In this document: in pieces, positions 35,623-42,468 of the stretch
Numbering within the stretch: position 1 is the stretch's first letter
How the letters are laid out: every line of letters begins with the position of its first letter
Assembly: GCF_034006665.1 (NCBI RefSeq)
Contig: NZ_JAVESI010000026.1
Location: 1-49,500 of the forward strand
Direction of reading: 5' to 3'
DNA length: 49,500 bases
Source of the DNA: Trichloromonas sp034006665
GTDB taxonomy: Bacteria; Desulfobacterota; Desulfuromonadia; Desulfuromonadales; Trichloromonadaceae
Position numbers and translations under genes: made by a program
The notes under the pieces: model-generated
Told to the model about the DNA's origin: nothing
Database searches by the model: none
What the model saw: the letters and a program-made list of their open reading frames with translations, nothing else

Positions 35623-35762
35623 GAATTTCCCCTTTGTGTGGTCATTTGCGGGTCGCCCCTGGCCGGTGCGCGTTTCTGGGCGCATAATGTAGCGTTTTTC
35701 GGCGGGAATGTCAAAATTCTAATCGGTATTGCCGCCGTTCTTTGGGATTTGCGTCCCGCCGG

Positions 35763-35801
35763 GGAAAGGGTTTGACACCCTTTCCACCCTTGCTGTATAA
35801 A
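35763..35801 (+). promoter_or_regulatory. yggT-divIVA promoter with inverted repeat over the -35
   Basis: TTGACA (35772-35777) and TATAAA (35796-35801) with an 18-bp spacer make a strong promoter. The -35 sits inside a perfect 9-bp inverted repeat, GGAAAGGGT-TTGAC-ACCCTTTCC (35763-35785), which could be an operator. The downstream gene starts at 35853. Confidence 0.6.
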
Positions 35802-35852
35802 AGATCCCTTGTTAATGGCTCGTTGTGTCTGATTTCACGGGAGAAGATGCAC

Positions 35853-36149
35853 ATGGGAATTTTCGGTGAACTGATCATGGTGGTCGCTCAGGTTTTCAAC
35901 CTGATCGTCACTCTTTACATCTATATCGTCGTCGCCCGGGCGATCATTTCCTGGGTCAATCCCGATCCCTACAATCCGATCGTGCGTTTTCTGCATAGCG
36001 CGACCGACCCCCTGCTGATCCGTATCCGCCGGATCCTGCCGATCAGTTTCGGCGCGATCGACTTCTCACCGATCATCCTGCTCTTCGGGGTTTTTCTCCT
36101 GCAGCGGATCGTCATGATCATTCTCACGCGGGTGGCGTACAGTCTCTAG
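35853..36149 (+). CDS. yggT: YggT-family integral membrane protein
   Basis: This 98-aa protein has two hydrophobic segments (residues 8-30 and about 70-95) flanking the conserved RAIISWVNPDPYNPIVRFL segment, the YggT/Ycf19 family pattern. It is implicated in cell division or osmotic tolerance in other bacteria. ATG 35853 has a GGGAG site with a 9-nt spacer; another ATG two codons upstream is too close to the site. It is first in a cluster with divIVA and a DUF167 gene, an arrangement also found in Gram-positive division clusters. Confidence 0.88.
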   Translation: MGIFGELIMVVAQVFNLIVTLYIYIVVARAIISWVNPDPYNPIVRFLHSATDPLLIRIRRILPISFGAIDFSPIILLFGVFLLQRIVMIILTRVAYSL

Positions 36150-36170
36150 TTTCTCTACTTGGGAGCGGGC

Positions 36171-36722
36171 ATGAGCATCACCCCCATCGACATCCAGCAG
36201 CATCGCTTCAAGACCCGGCCTTTTGGTTATGAGAAGGCCGGCGTCGATCATTTTCTCGAACTGATCTCCGAGGAGATCGAACGTCTGACCCGGGTCAGCC
36301 AAGGGTTGAAGGAGGAATTGGCGCGGGCACGGGTGACCATGGAAGAGATGCGCGGACGGGAAGCTACCCTCAAGCAGACCCTGATGACGGCGCAGCAGAT
36401 GTCCGATGACATGAAAAATAACGCCCGCCGCGAAGGGGAGATTCTCATTGCCGATGCCCAGTTGCGAGCCGAGCGGATCGTGCGCGATGCCGAGGATCGC
36501 CGTATTCAGCTGGTAAGTGAAATCCAGGAGATCAAGCGCCAGAAGATTGCCTTCGAGACCGGTTTGCGTACCCTGGTCGAGAGCCATCTGCGCCTGCTCG
36601 ACCTCGACGTGGTTTCGGTTGCGGGCAGGGGATTTGGTGAGCTGGAAGGTAGCGAGTCCTCTTTGGCGACGGAGGAACGATCTCCAAGCGGGGACGAGAG
36701 GTTGGAACTGGAAGGCTTCTGA
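36171..36722 (+). CDS. DivIVA-domain protein
   Basis: This 183-aa cytoplasmic protein opens with MSITPIDIQQHRFKTRPFGY, the DivIVA N-terminal lipid-binding turn, and continues as a long coiled coil (about 35-150; EEIERLTRVSQGLKEELARA). The C-terminal tail is acidic and Ser-rich (LEGSESSLATEERSP). It probably recognises membrane curvature and recruits division or polar factors. ATG 36171 follows GGGAG. Its last bases overlap the next ATG (TGATG), so translation of the two is coupled. Confidence 0.88.
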   Translation: MSITPIDIQQHRFKTRPFGYEKAGVDHFLELISEEIERLTRVSQGLKEELARARVTMEEMRGREATLKQTLMTAQQMSDDMKNNARREGEILIADAQLRAERIVRDAEDRRIQLVSEIQEIKRQKIAFETGLRTLVESHLRLLDLDVVSVAGRGFGELEGSESSLATEERSPSGDERLELEGF

Positions 36723-37021
36723 TGTCTCCTTTCGCCCGCCAGGAACCTGCCGGTATCGTTCTGTCCCTGTGGGTGCAGCCCCGCGCCAGCAGGAATGAGG
36801 TGGTAGAGGTCCGCGACGGTGAACTTAAGGTCCGCCTGACCTCGCCGCCGGTGGAGGGGGCCGCCAACGAGTTGTGCCGGGACTATTTTGCAAAGTTGCT
36901 TGGCGTTTCCCGTGGCGATGTCCGGCTGGTGGCGGGTGAGCGATCCCGTCATAAGCGTTTGCTGATCAGCGGCCCCTCCCTGGAGGAGGTGCGTGAACGC
37001 ATTGCCGTGACCATGAAATAA
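36722..37021 (+). CDS. DUF167 (YggU-family) protein
   Basis: This 99-aa protein has WVQPRASRNEVV near residue 17, LKVRLTSPPVEGAANELC near 34 and GERSRHKRLLI near 75, the DUF167/YggU fold. The biochemical role is unknown, but the gene commonly neighbours yggT and divIVA. Its ATG overlaps the divIVA stop (TGATG). It ends the three-gene cluster. Confidence 0.88.
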   Translation: MSPFARQEPAGIVLSLWVQPRASRNEVVEVRDGELKVRLTSPPVEGAANELCRDYFAKLLGVSRGDVRLVAGERSRHKRLLISGPSLEEVRERIAVTMK

Positions 37022-37237
37022 CCCGCTCTGGCTGGGATGGAACCTCCTCCAGGCAAGATTTATCGGTGGACAGTTATACCCTTTTTTGCTAGTATCGGTT
37101 CGCTCTAATGTGAATATGCTGGGCTATGGGGCCGAGTTATATGTACTTTTTCCTGGCGAATATCCGTAGGGCCCAAGTTCCCGCCGGATGGTGAGCCCGG
37201 GTTCTTTATCTCAGGGAGTCGTTGAAAGGGAGGTACG

Positions 37238-38014
37238 ATGAAGAAGGGTTTGGGTTGTATGCTGGTCTTGGGTGGGCTGTCCCTGCTGCTTTCCGCGGGG
37301 AATGTTCTGGCACAGGATACCGTTCTGGCGAACAGCGATTGTGTCAAGTGTCATGACCAGGAGCCGGCCGATATTGCCGCCGCCGGCGGCAAACATCAGA
37401 CAGCCGTTTCCTGTCAGGACTGCCACGTCGGACATCCGCCCAAGGTGACGGACAATATCCCCGAGTGCAGCATGTGCCATGAAGGGAACCCCCACTACGA
37501 GTTGCCGGACTGCACCGGCTGCCATAACCCCCATCGCCCCCTGGAGGTCGCTTTGACAGACGACATGACCGCTCCCTGTCTGACCTGTCACGATTCGCAG
37601 AAGGCCCAGCTGGATGCCAATCCGAGCAAACACACCCTGCTGGCCTGCAGCTTCTGTCATGCCGAACGGCATGGGGTGATCCCAGAGTGCGTCAAGTGTC
37701 ATTCACCTCATTCGCCCGAGCAGACCCAGGCCGACTGCGGCATCTGTCACAAGGCGCACATGCCGGCGACCGTCACTTACGGTGAGGACACTGCCAATGC
37801 CCATTGTGCTGCCTGCCATCAGACCGCTAATCAGCTGCTGATGGCCAGCCCCTATAAACATAAGGATGTTGCCTGCGTTACCTGTCATGCCGAACAGCAC
37901 AAAATGATACCCAAGTGTACTGATTGCCACGGTACTCCTCACGCGGCCGGTATCCATGAAAAGTTTCCGAACTGCGGTGACTGCCATAACACCGCCCATG
38001 ATCTGAACAAATAA
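37238..38014 (+). CDS. Periplasmic dodecaheme c-type cytochrome
   Basis: This 258-aa protein has a signal peptide (residues 1-25, cleavage after NVLA) and twelve CXXCH heme motifs: CVKCH, CQDCH, CSMCH, CTGCH, CLTCH, CSFCH, CVKCH, CGICH, CAACH, CVTCH, CTDCH and CGDCH. That is one heme per about 19 mature residues, so the protein is mostly heme scaffold. KH-containing spacers (GKHQT, SKHTL, YKHKD) supply candidate distal histidines for bis-His ligation. The last 45 residues closely resemble the end of the next gene. It is expected to carry electrons in the periplasm. ATG 37238 follows GGGAGG. A terminator follows. Confidence 0.93.
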   Translation: MKKGLGCMLVLGGLSLLLSAGNVLAQDTVLANSDCVKCHDQEPADIAAAGGKHQTAVSCQDCHVGHPPKVTDNIPECSMCHEGNPHYELPDCTGCHNPHRPLEVALTDDMTAPCLTCHDSQKAQLDANPSKHTLLACSFCHAERHGVIPECVKCHSPHSPEQTQADCGICHKAHMPATVTYGEDTANAHCAACHQTANQLLMASPYKHKDVACVTCHAEQHKMIPKCTDCHGTPHAAGIHEKFPNCGDCHNTAHDLNK

Positions 38015-38024
38015 GTCCTGTCAG

Positions 38025-38072
38025 AATCGAACAGCCACCCGCCCAAGCCGGTGGCTGTTCGATTGTTCTTTT
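38025..38072 (+). terminator. Intrinsic terminator between the two cytochrome genes
   Basis: AATCGAACAGCCACC and GGTGGCTGTTCGATT make a 15-bp perfect stem with a 10-nt loop, followed by GTTCTTTT. It lies 10 bp after the first stop and 54 bp before the second ATG. It may allow partial read-through, since no obvious promoter lies between. Confidence 0.85.
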
Positions 38073-38125
38073 ATGCAGACGCCTTGGGCGCACTTCGAAT
38101 GTCGCGTAGCGAAAGAGAGGTATCC

Positions 38126-39070
38126 ATGGAGAGAGAGAAGAAGAAACGGGTCAGCAGATCCCTGTCGTTTCTGGCGGTTATGGCTCTGGTGATGTTGTCG
38201 ATTTCCTGTGTCAAGCCGGTCGCCGAGTCCCAGGCGGCTCCGGAACACCAGGCCGAGGCTGCGCCCGCTCCCGCCGTCGCGCCGGCTCCTGCCCCTGCAG
38301 CACCCGTGCCCAGTACTCCTTCTGTCGCCAGCCCTTATGACGCCCCCGTCGAAAAGATGACCACCGCCGAGTGTGGGAGATGCCATACCTCCTATTTCCA
38401 GACTCTCAAAAACGAGGGCGGAGGCCATCAGTTCGACTGCGTTGACTGTCATACCGTCTACCATGCCTACAACCCCACAAGGAACAACTGGTCCGAGATC
38501 ATGCCCAAGTGCGAAAGCTGCCATACGCTGCCGCACGGCCCGGCACAGACCGAATGTTTGGCCTGTCACAGCAATCCCCATAAGCCGGTGGGCGTTCCCC
38601 TTTCCGACCGCTTGGCCCAGAACTGCGCCTCTTGTCACGCCGGTCCGGCCGCCGAACTTCAGCAGTTCCCGAGCAAGCACTCCATGGTCGCTTGTGTCGA
38701 CTGCCATAGCGAGCGTCACGGCAATATCCCCTCTTGCTTCGTCTGTCACGAGGGCCACTACCCCGAGCAGCCGCAGGAAAGCTGTCTGCCTTGTCATCCG
38801 GCGCACAAGCCGCTGCAGATCGTCTTCACCGAGAATACCGATCTGAAGACCTGCTCCGGTTGTCATTCCAGCGTCTATGCCGTCTGGTCCGGAAGCCAGA
38901 GCAAGCACGCACAGGTTTCCTGTGTGACTTGTCATGAACAGCATGCCATGATTCCCAAGTGTAGCCAGTGTCATGGCGAGATGCCGCATAACGCCTCCCT
39001 GCATGCCAAGTTCCCCGACTGTTTGACCTGCCATCTGGATCCTCACGATCCGCCGGTCAAAACTCAGTAA
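38126..39070 (+). CDS. Dodecaheme c-type cytochrome, probable lipoprotein
   Basis: This 314-aa protein has a signal peptide with a Cys at 28 (LVMLSISC, an imperfect lipobox), a Pro/Ala-rich linker (about 38-75), then twelve CXXCH motifs: CGRCH, CVDCH, CESCH, CLACH, CASCH, CVDCH, CFVCH, CLPCH, CSGCH, CVTCH, CSQCH and CLTCH. The C-terminal block (CVTCH ... IPKCSQCHG ... HAKFPDCLTCH) parallels the preceding cytochrome, so the genes are probably a duplication. The lipid anchor and linker suggest it is tethered to a membrane and reaches into the periplasm. ATG 38126 follows AGAGAGG; the longer frame lacks a site. Confidence 0.93.
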   Translation: MEREKKKRVSRSLSFLAVMALVMLSISCVKPVAESQAAPEHQAEAAPAPAVAPAPAPAAPVPSTPSVASPYDAPVEKMTTAECGRCHTSYFQTLKNEGGGHQFDCVDCHTVYHAYNPTRNNWSEIMPKCESCHTLPHGPAQTECLACHSNPHKPVGVPLSDRLAQNCASCHAGPAAELQQFPSKHSMVACVDCHSERHGNIPSCFVCHEGHYPEQPQESCLPCHPAHKPLQIVFTENTDLKTCSGCHSSVYAVWSGSQSKHAQVSCVTCHEQHAMIPKCSQCHGEMPHNASLHAKFPDCLTCHLDPHDPPVKTQ

Positions 39071-39113
39071 GGTTTTTTCGGCCCGACGGGCCTTGCGCCT
39101 AGGTTGTTCCCAC

Positions 39114-39150
39114 AGAAAAGGACCGCGATTGCGGTCCTTTTCTGCTGTTT
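39114..39150 (+). terminator. Intrinsic terminator after the second cytochrome
   Basis: AGAAAAGGACCGC and GCGGTCCTTTTCT form a 13-bp stem with a GATT loop, followed by GCTGTTT. The ispE promoter begins 6 bp later. Confidence 0.88.
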
Positions 39151-39155
39151 GGCTC

Positions 39156-39184
39156 TTGACAGCGAGGAGAGGATTTTTTAAGTT
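39156..39184 (+). promoter_or_regulatory. ispE promoter
   Basis: TTGACA (39156-39161), a 17-bp spacer and TAAGTT (39179-39184) are placed directly behind the cytochrome terminator and about 26 bp before the ispE GTG, giving a short leader. Confidence 0.6.
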
Positions 39185-39209
39185 ACGCCCTTTCGCAGGA
39201 GGGTTCTGG

Positions 39210-40049
39210 GTGAATAAGATCTGGTTGGCTCCAGCTAAAATCAATCTCTGTTTGCATGTATTGGGCAAGCGCCCGGATGGCTATCACGAACTGTGTATGC
39301 TGATGCAGAGGGTTTCTCTTTATGATCGGATTCGCGTCGCATTGACCCGGGAGCCGGGGATCCGCGTCCGCTGTCCGCAGTTGTCGCTGTCCGCCGGCGA
39401 GGAAAATATCGCCGCCCGGGCTGCCGGAAGAATGCTTGAACTGGCCGAATGCGGCCAGGGTGTCGACATACATATCGATAAAGAGATTCCGGTGGCGGCC
39501 GGTCTGGGCGGCGGGTCTTCCGATGCCGCCACGGTTCTTCTAGCAATGAATGAATTGCTGGGAAGTGTATTGCCCAGGGAAGAGCTCATGTCGCTGGGGC
39601 TTCAGCTTGGCGCCGATGTTCCTTTTTTTATTTATGAGTCGACCGCTTGGGCGACCGGTATCGGTGAGAAGTTGGAGAAAGCTCCGACGGTTTGGGACGT
39701 CTGGTACCTTCTGGTGAATCCGGGGATTAGTGTTTCGACCGCCCAGGTTTATGGAAAATTACTGTTGACATCCGCAGGTGATGTGGCTAGACTGCCGAGG
39801 TTTTCCGGAACGCTGGAAGGCGTGATCGGCGGATTGCATAACGATCTTGAGCAGGTCACCCTGAGAGATTACCCCGTCGTCGCTGAAATCCGGCAACGGA
39901 TGTTGAGCCTCGGGGCCGAGGGTGCGCTCATGTCCGGGAGCGGTCCAACGGTCTTCGGAGCCTTTCGATATCGGGATGCGGTACGGCAGGCGGCACGGAT
40001 CTTCGAGATGGAACCCGGCTGGAAAGTTTTCGTCGTACAGCCCATCTGA
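39210..40049 (+). CDS. ispE: 4-diphosphocytidyl-2-C-methyl-D-erythritol kinase
   Basis: This 279-aa GHMP kinase acts in the MEP isoprenoid pathway. It phosphorylates CDP-methylerythritol at the 2-hydroxyl. WLAPAKINLCLHVLGKRPDGY at the N-terminus, PVAAGLGGGSSDAA (ATP loop) near residue 94, and MSGSGPTVFG near 242 are the family signatures. I chose GTG 39210 with AGGAGG and a 7-nt spacer; the frame extends 39 codons upstream, through the promoter and terminator. It is followed by tRNA-Gln and prs. Confidence 0.94.
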   Translation: MNKIWLAPAKINLCLHVLGKRPDGYHELCMLMQRVSLYDRIRVALTREPGIRVRCPQLSLSAGEENIAARAAGRMLELAECGQGVDIHIDKEIPVAAGLGGGSSDAATVLLAMNELLGSVLPREELMSLGLQLGADVPFFIYESTAWATGIGEKLEKAPTVWDVWYLLVNPGISVSTAQVYGKLLLTSAGDVARLPRFSGTLEGVIGGLHNDLEQVTLRDYPVVAEIRQRMLSLGAEGALMSGSGPTVFGAFRYRDAVRQAARIFEMEPGWKVFVVQPI

Positions 40050-40066
40050 TGGACAGAACAACTTGT

Positions 40067-40138
40067 TGGGGCGTCGCCAAGCGGTAAGGCACCGGATTTT
40101 GATTCCGGCATTCCCAGGTTCGAATCCTGGCGCCCCAG
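40067..40138 (+). tRNA. tRNA-Gln (anticodon TTG)
   Basis: This 72-nt cloverleaf has acceptor TGGGGCG/CGCCCCA, a D-arm, anticodon stem CCGGA/TCCGG around the loop TTTTGAT, so the anticodon is TTG, and a T-arm CCAGG-TTCGAAT-CCTGG. The discriminator is G and a CCA tail is encoded at 40139-40141. It lies between ispE and prs and is probably cotranscribed. Confidence 0.97.
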
Positions 40139-40240
40139 CCACGTTCTTCCGGCTTGCAATAGACAGTGCCTTCATCGGGGTTCAGATAGGTCATGGTCCG
40201 CCATGGCCTACAGTTTTTTTCTGGAAGTAAGAGAGGTCAC

Positions 40241-41185
40241 GTGGTGGACAAACTGAAAATATTTTCCGGTACCTCCAACCTTCCCCTGGCCCGGGAGATT
40301 TGCGGGCATCTGGCGGTTCCGCTGGGGAGTGCCAATGTAAAAAACTTTTCCGACGGCGAAATCATGGTGGAGATCGGCGAGAATGTTCGCGGTCGGGATG
40401 TCTACGTAATTCAATCGACCTGCGCGCCTTCCAATAACAATCTCATGGAACTGCTGGTTATGACCGACGCCTTGAAACGGGCTTCGGCGGCGAGCATTAC
40501 CGCAGTCATCCCCTATTTTGGTTATGCCCGGCAGGACCGCAAGGTCGCGCCGCGGACTCCGATTACCAGCAAGTTGGTGGCGGATCTCATTTCCGTCGCC
40601 GGTATGGACCGGTTGGTCACCATGGATCTTCACGCCGGGCAGATTCAGGGCTTTTTCAATATTCCGGTGGATCATCTCTATGCGGCGCCGGTTCTTCTTG
40701 AAGATCTCAACGGGCGTTTCCCCGGTCAGCGTCTGGTCGTGGTCTCCCCCGATGCCGGCGGTACCGAGCGGGCTCGGGCATTCGCCAAGCGTCTCAATGC
40801 CGGTCTGGCGATTATCGATAAGCGTCGCAGCGGGCCCAATGTCTCGGAGGTCATGAATATTATCGGTGATGTATCCGGGGAGACCTGCGTGATCATCGAC
40901 GACATGATCGATACGGCCGGAACGCTCTGTCAGGCCGCCCAGGCCCTCAAGGATAAAGGTGCGCACAAGGTGTATGCCTGTGCCAGCCATCCTGTTCTTT
41001 CCGGACCCGCCCTAGAACGGATTAGCCAGAGCTGTCTCGAGGAAGTCGTCGTGACCAATACCATCCCCTTGGGAGAAAAACCCAGGTTGTGTGGTAAGTT
41101 GCGAGTGCTTTCCGTGGCGGGACTTCTGGCTGAGGCCATTCGCCGAATTCACGGCGACGAGTCGGTCAGTTCACTTTTTGTCTGA
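40241..41185 (+). CDS. prs: Ribose-phosphate pyrophosphokinase
   Basis: This 314-aa enzyme makes PRPP from ribose 5-phosphate and ATP for nucleotide, His and Trp synthesis. VKNFSDGEIMVEIGENVRG near residue 30, PYFGYARQDRK near 90, TMDLHAGQIQGFF near 127 and the PRPP loop CVIIDDMIDTAGT near 212 are diagnostic. The start is GTG 40241 (or the adjacent GTG 40244) after GAGAGG. The length equals the usual 315. It is first of a run continuing through rplY and pth. Confidence 0.95.
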   Translation: MVDKLKIFSGTSNLPLAREICGHLAVPLGSANVKNFSDGEIMVEIGENVRGRDVYVIQSTCAPSNNNLMELLVMTDALKRASAASITAVIPYFGYARQDRKVAPRTPITSKLVADLISVAGMDRLVTMDLHAGQIQGFFNIPVDHLYAAPVLLEDLNGRFPGQRLVVVSPDAGGTERARAFAKRLNAGLAIIDKRRSGPNVSEVMNIIGDVSGETCVIIDDMIDTAGTLCQAAQALKDKGAHKVYACASHPVLSGPALERISQSCLEEVVVTNTIPLGEKPRLCGKLRVLSVAGLLAEAIRRIHGDESVSSLFV

Positions 41186-41245
41186 CGACTTTCGCGAACT
41201 TTTGTACAGACGTTCGTTCATCACCTTAAATGGAGGATAAAGGAT

Positions 41246-41848
41246 ATGGCTACAGCAGAACTGAAAATTTCCGAGCGTGCACAATCCGGTAAAGGGGCGG
41301 CTCGTTCCCTGCGACGTCAAGGCATGATCCCCGCCGTGGTCTATGGCCGCGGTCTGAGCCCCGCGAGTATTGTGCTGACTCCCAAGGATCTGAAAACGGC
41401 GATCTCCACCGAGGCCGGATGGAACACCCTCATCACCCTGCAAGGGGAGACGGAATACGCCGGTAAGGTTGTCATTCTCAAGGATCTGCAGGTTGATCCG
41501 ATCCGCCGTGATTACATGCACGCGGATTTCCAGGTTATCGACTTGACCCAGAAGGTTCATGTCTTGGTTCCCGTGCATACAATCGGCAAGTCGGCCGGGG
41601 AGAAGGCCGGTGGCAGTTTGCAGATTATTCGTAAGGAACTGGAAGTCGTCTGTTTGCCCAATGCGATTCCCGGAGCGATCGAAGTGGACGTAACTGCGCT
41701 GGAAATCGGTGATGTGTTCCACGCCCATGACATCAGTCTGCCAGCTGGGGTGGAGATGTCCCATGATGTGAACTTCACGGTTATCACCTGTGTCGGTCAA
41801 AAGGTGGAAGAGGCTGAAGAGGCCTCTGCCGAGGCTGAAGAAGCTTAA
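41246..41848 (+). CDS. rplY: 50S ribosomal protein L25/general stress protein Ctc
   Basis: This 200-aa protein has an L25 domain (residues 1-95; RAQSGKGAARSLRRQGMIPAVVYG) plus the TL5/CTC C-terminal beta domain and an acidic tail (EEAEEASAEAEE). It binds 5S rRNA. The long form is typical of bacteria outside the gamma subdivision. It lies between prs and pth; ATG 41246 follows GGAGG. Confidence 0.94.
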   Translation: MATAELKISERAQSGKGAARSLRRQGMIPAVVYGRGLSPASIVLTPKDLKTAISTEAGWNTLITLQGETEYAGKVVILKDLQVDPIRRDYMHADFQVIDLTQKVHVLVPVHTIGKSAGEKAGGSLQIIRKELEVVCLPNAIPGAIEVDVTALEIGDVFHAHDISLPAGVEMSHDVNFTVITCVGQKVEEAEEASAEAEEA

Positions 41849-41863
41849 GCGCAAGGTCTTGGT

Positions 41864-42439
41864 TTGAAACTGGTCGCAGGGCTGGGTAATCCCGGCGCGG
41901 AGTATGCCGATACCCGGCACAATATCGGTTTCATGGTGGTCAGCCAACTGGCCGAGATCTGCGGTATTGCCCTGAAGAAGAAAGGGCATCAGGCTTTTTA
42001 TGGCACGGGTCGGGTGGCCGGCGAAGAGGCGACCCTGCTCCTGCCGCAGACGTATATGAACCTCAGCGGAGCCAGTGTCGCCTCGGCGGTTAAAGCCTTG
42101 GCGGTGTCTCCGGAAAATCTGATCGTCATTCATGACGATATCGATCAGCCCTATGGCGCCCTGCGGATTCGTATCGGTGGCGGGCATGGGGGACATAACG
42201 GCATCCGCCATATCTGCCAGGCCTTGGGATATGCCGACTTTATCCGGGTCAAGATCGGCGTCGGCAGACCGCACCCCGGCGGTGATGTGGCGCGTTATGT
42301 GTTGACTGGCTTTGCAGCGGCAGAACGTAAAACCCTTGGCTCCCTGATTGATGAGGCCGTCCGTGCCGTTGAAACGGTCGTGGCGAGGGGGCCGCAACTG
42401 GCTATGAATGAGTTTAACCGACGGGAAATCGGTCCTTAA
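41864..42439 (+). CDS. pth: Peptidyl-tRNA hydrolase
   Basis: This 191-aa enzyme releases peptides from dropped-off peptidyl-tRNA. KLVAGLGNPGAEYADTRHNIGF at the N-terminus includes the catalytic His (position about 20) and GLGNPG loop. IVIHDDIDQPYGALRIRIGGGHGGHNG near 88 and VGRPHPGGDVARYVLTGF near 130 complete the family motifs. The start is TTG 41864 with an AAGG site, 16 bp after rplY, so it is very likely cotranscribed. Confidence 0.94.
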   Translation: MKLVAGLGNPGAEYADTRHNIGFMVVSQLAEICGIALKKKGHQAFYGTGRVAGEEATLLLPQTYMNLSGASVASAVKALAVSPENLIVIHDDIDQPYGALRIRIGGGHGGHNGIRHICQALGYADFIRVKIGVGRPHPGGDVARYVLTGFAAAERKTLGSLIDEAVRAVETVVARGPQLAMNEFNRREIGP

Positions 42440-42468
42440 TAACCAGACAGAGAGAGAGGGTACGACAA

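Noticed and set aside
39928..40194. Minus-strand frame beginning MTYLNPDEGTVYC and running through the tRNA
   Set aside because: Most of it is antisense to tRNA-Gln and the ispE end; the rest is too short to judge. No integrase or att duplication is visible beside the tRNA.
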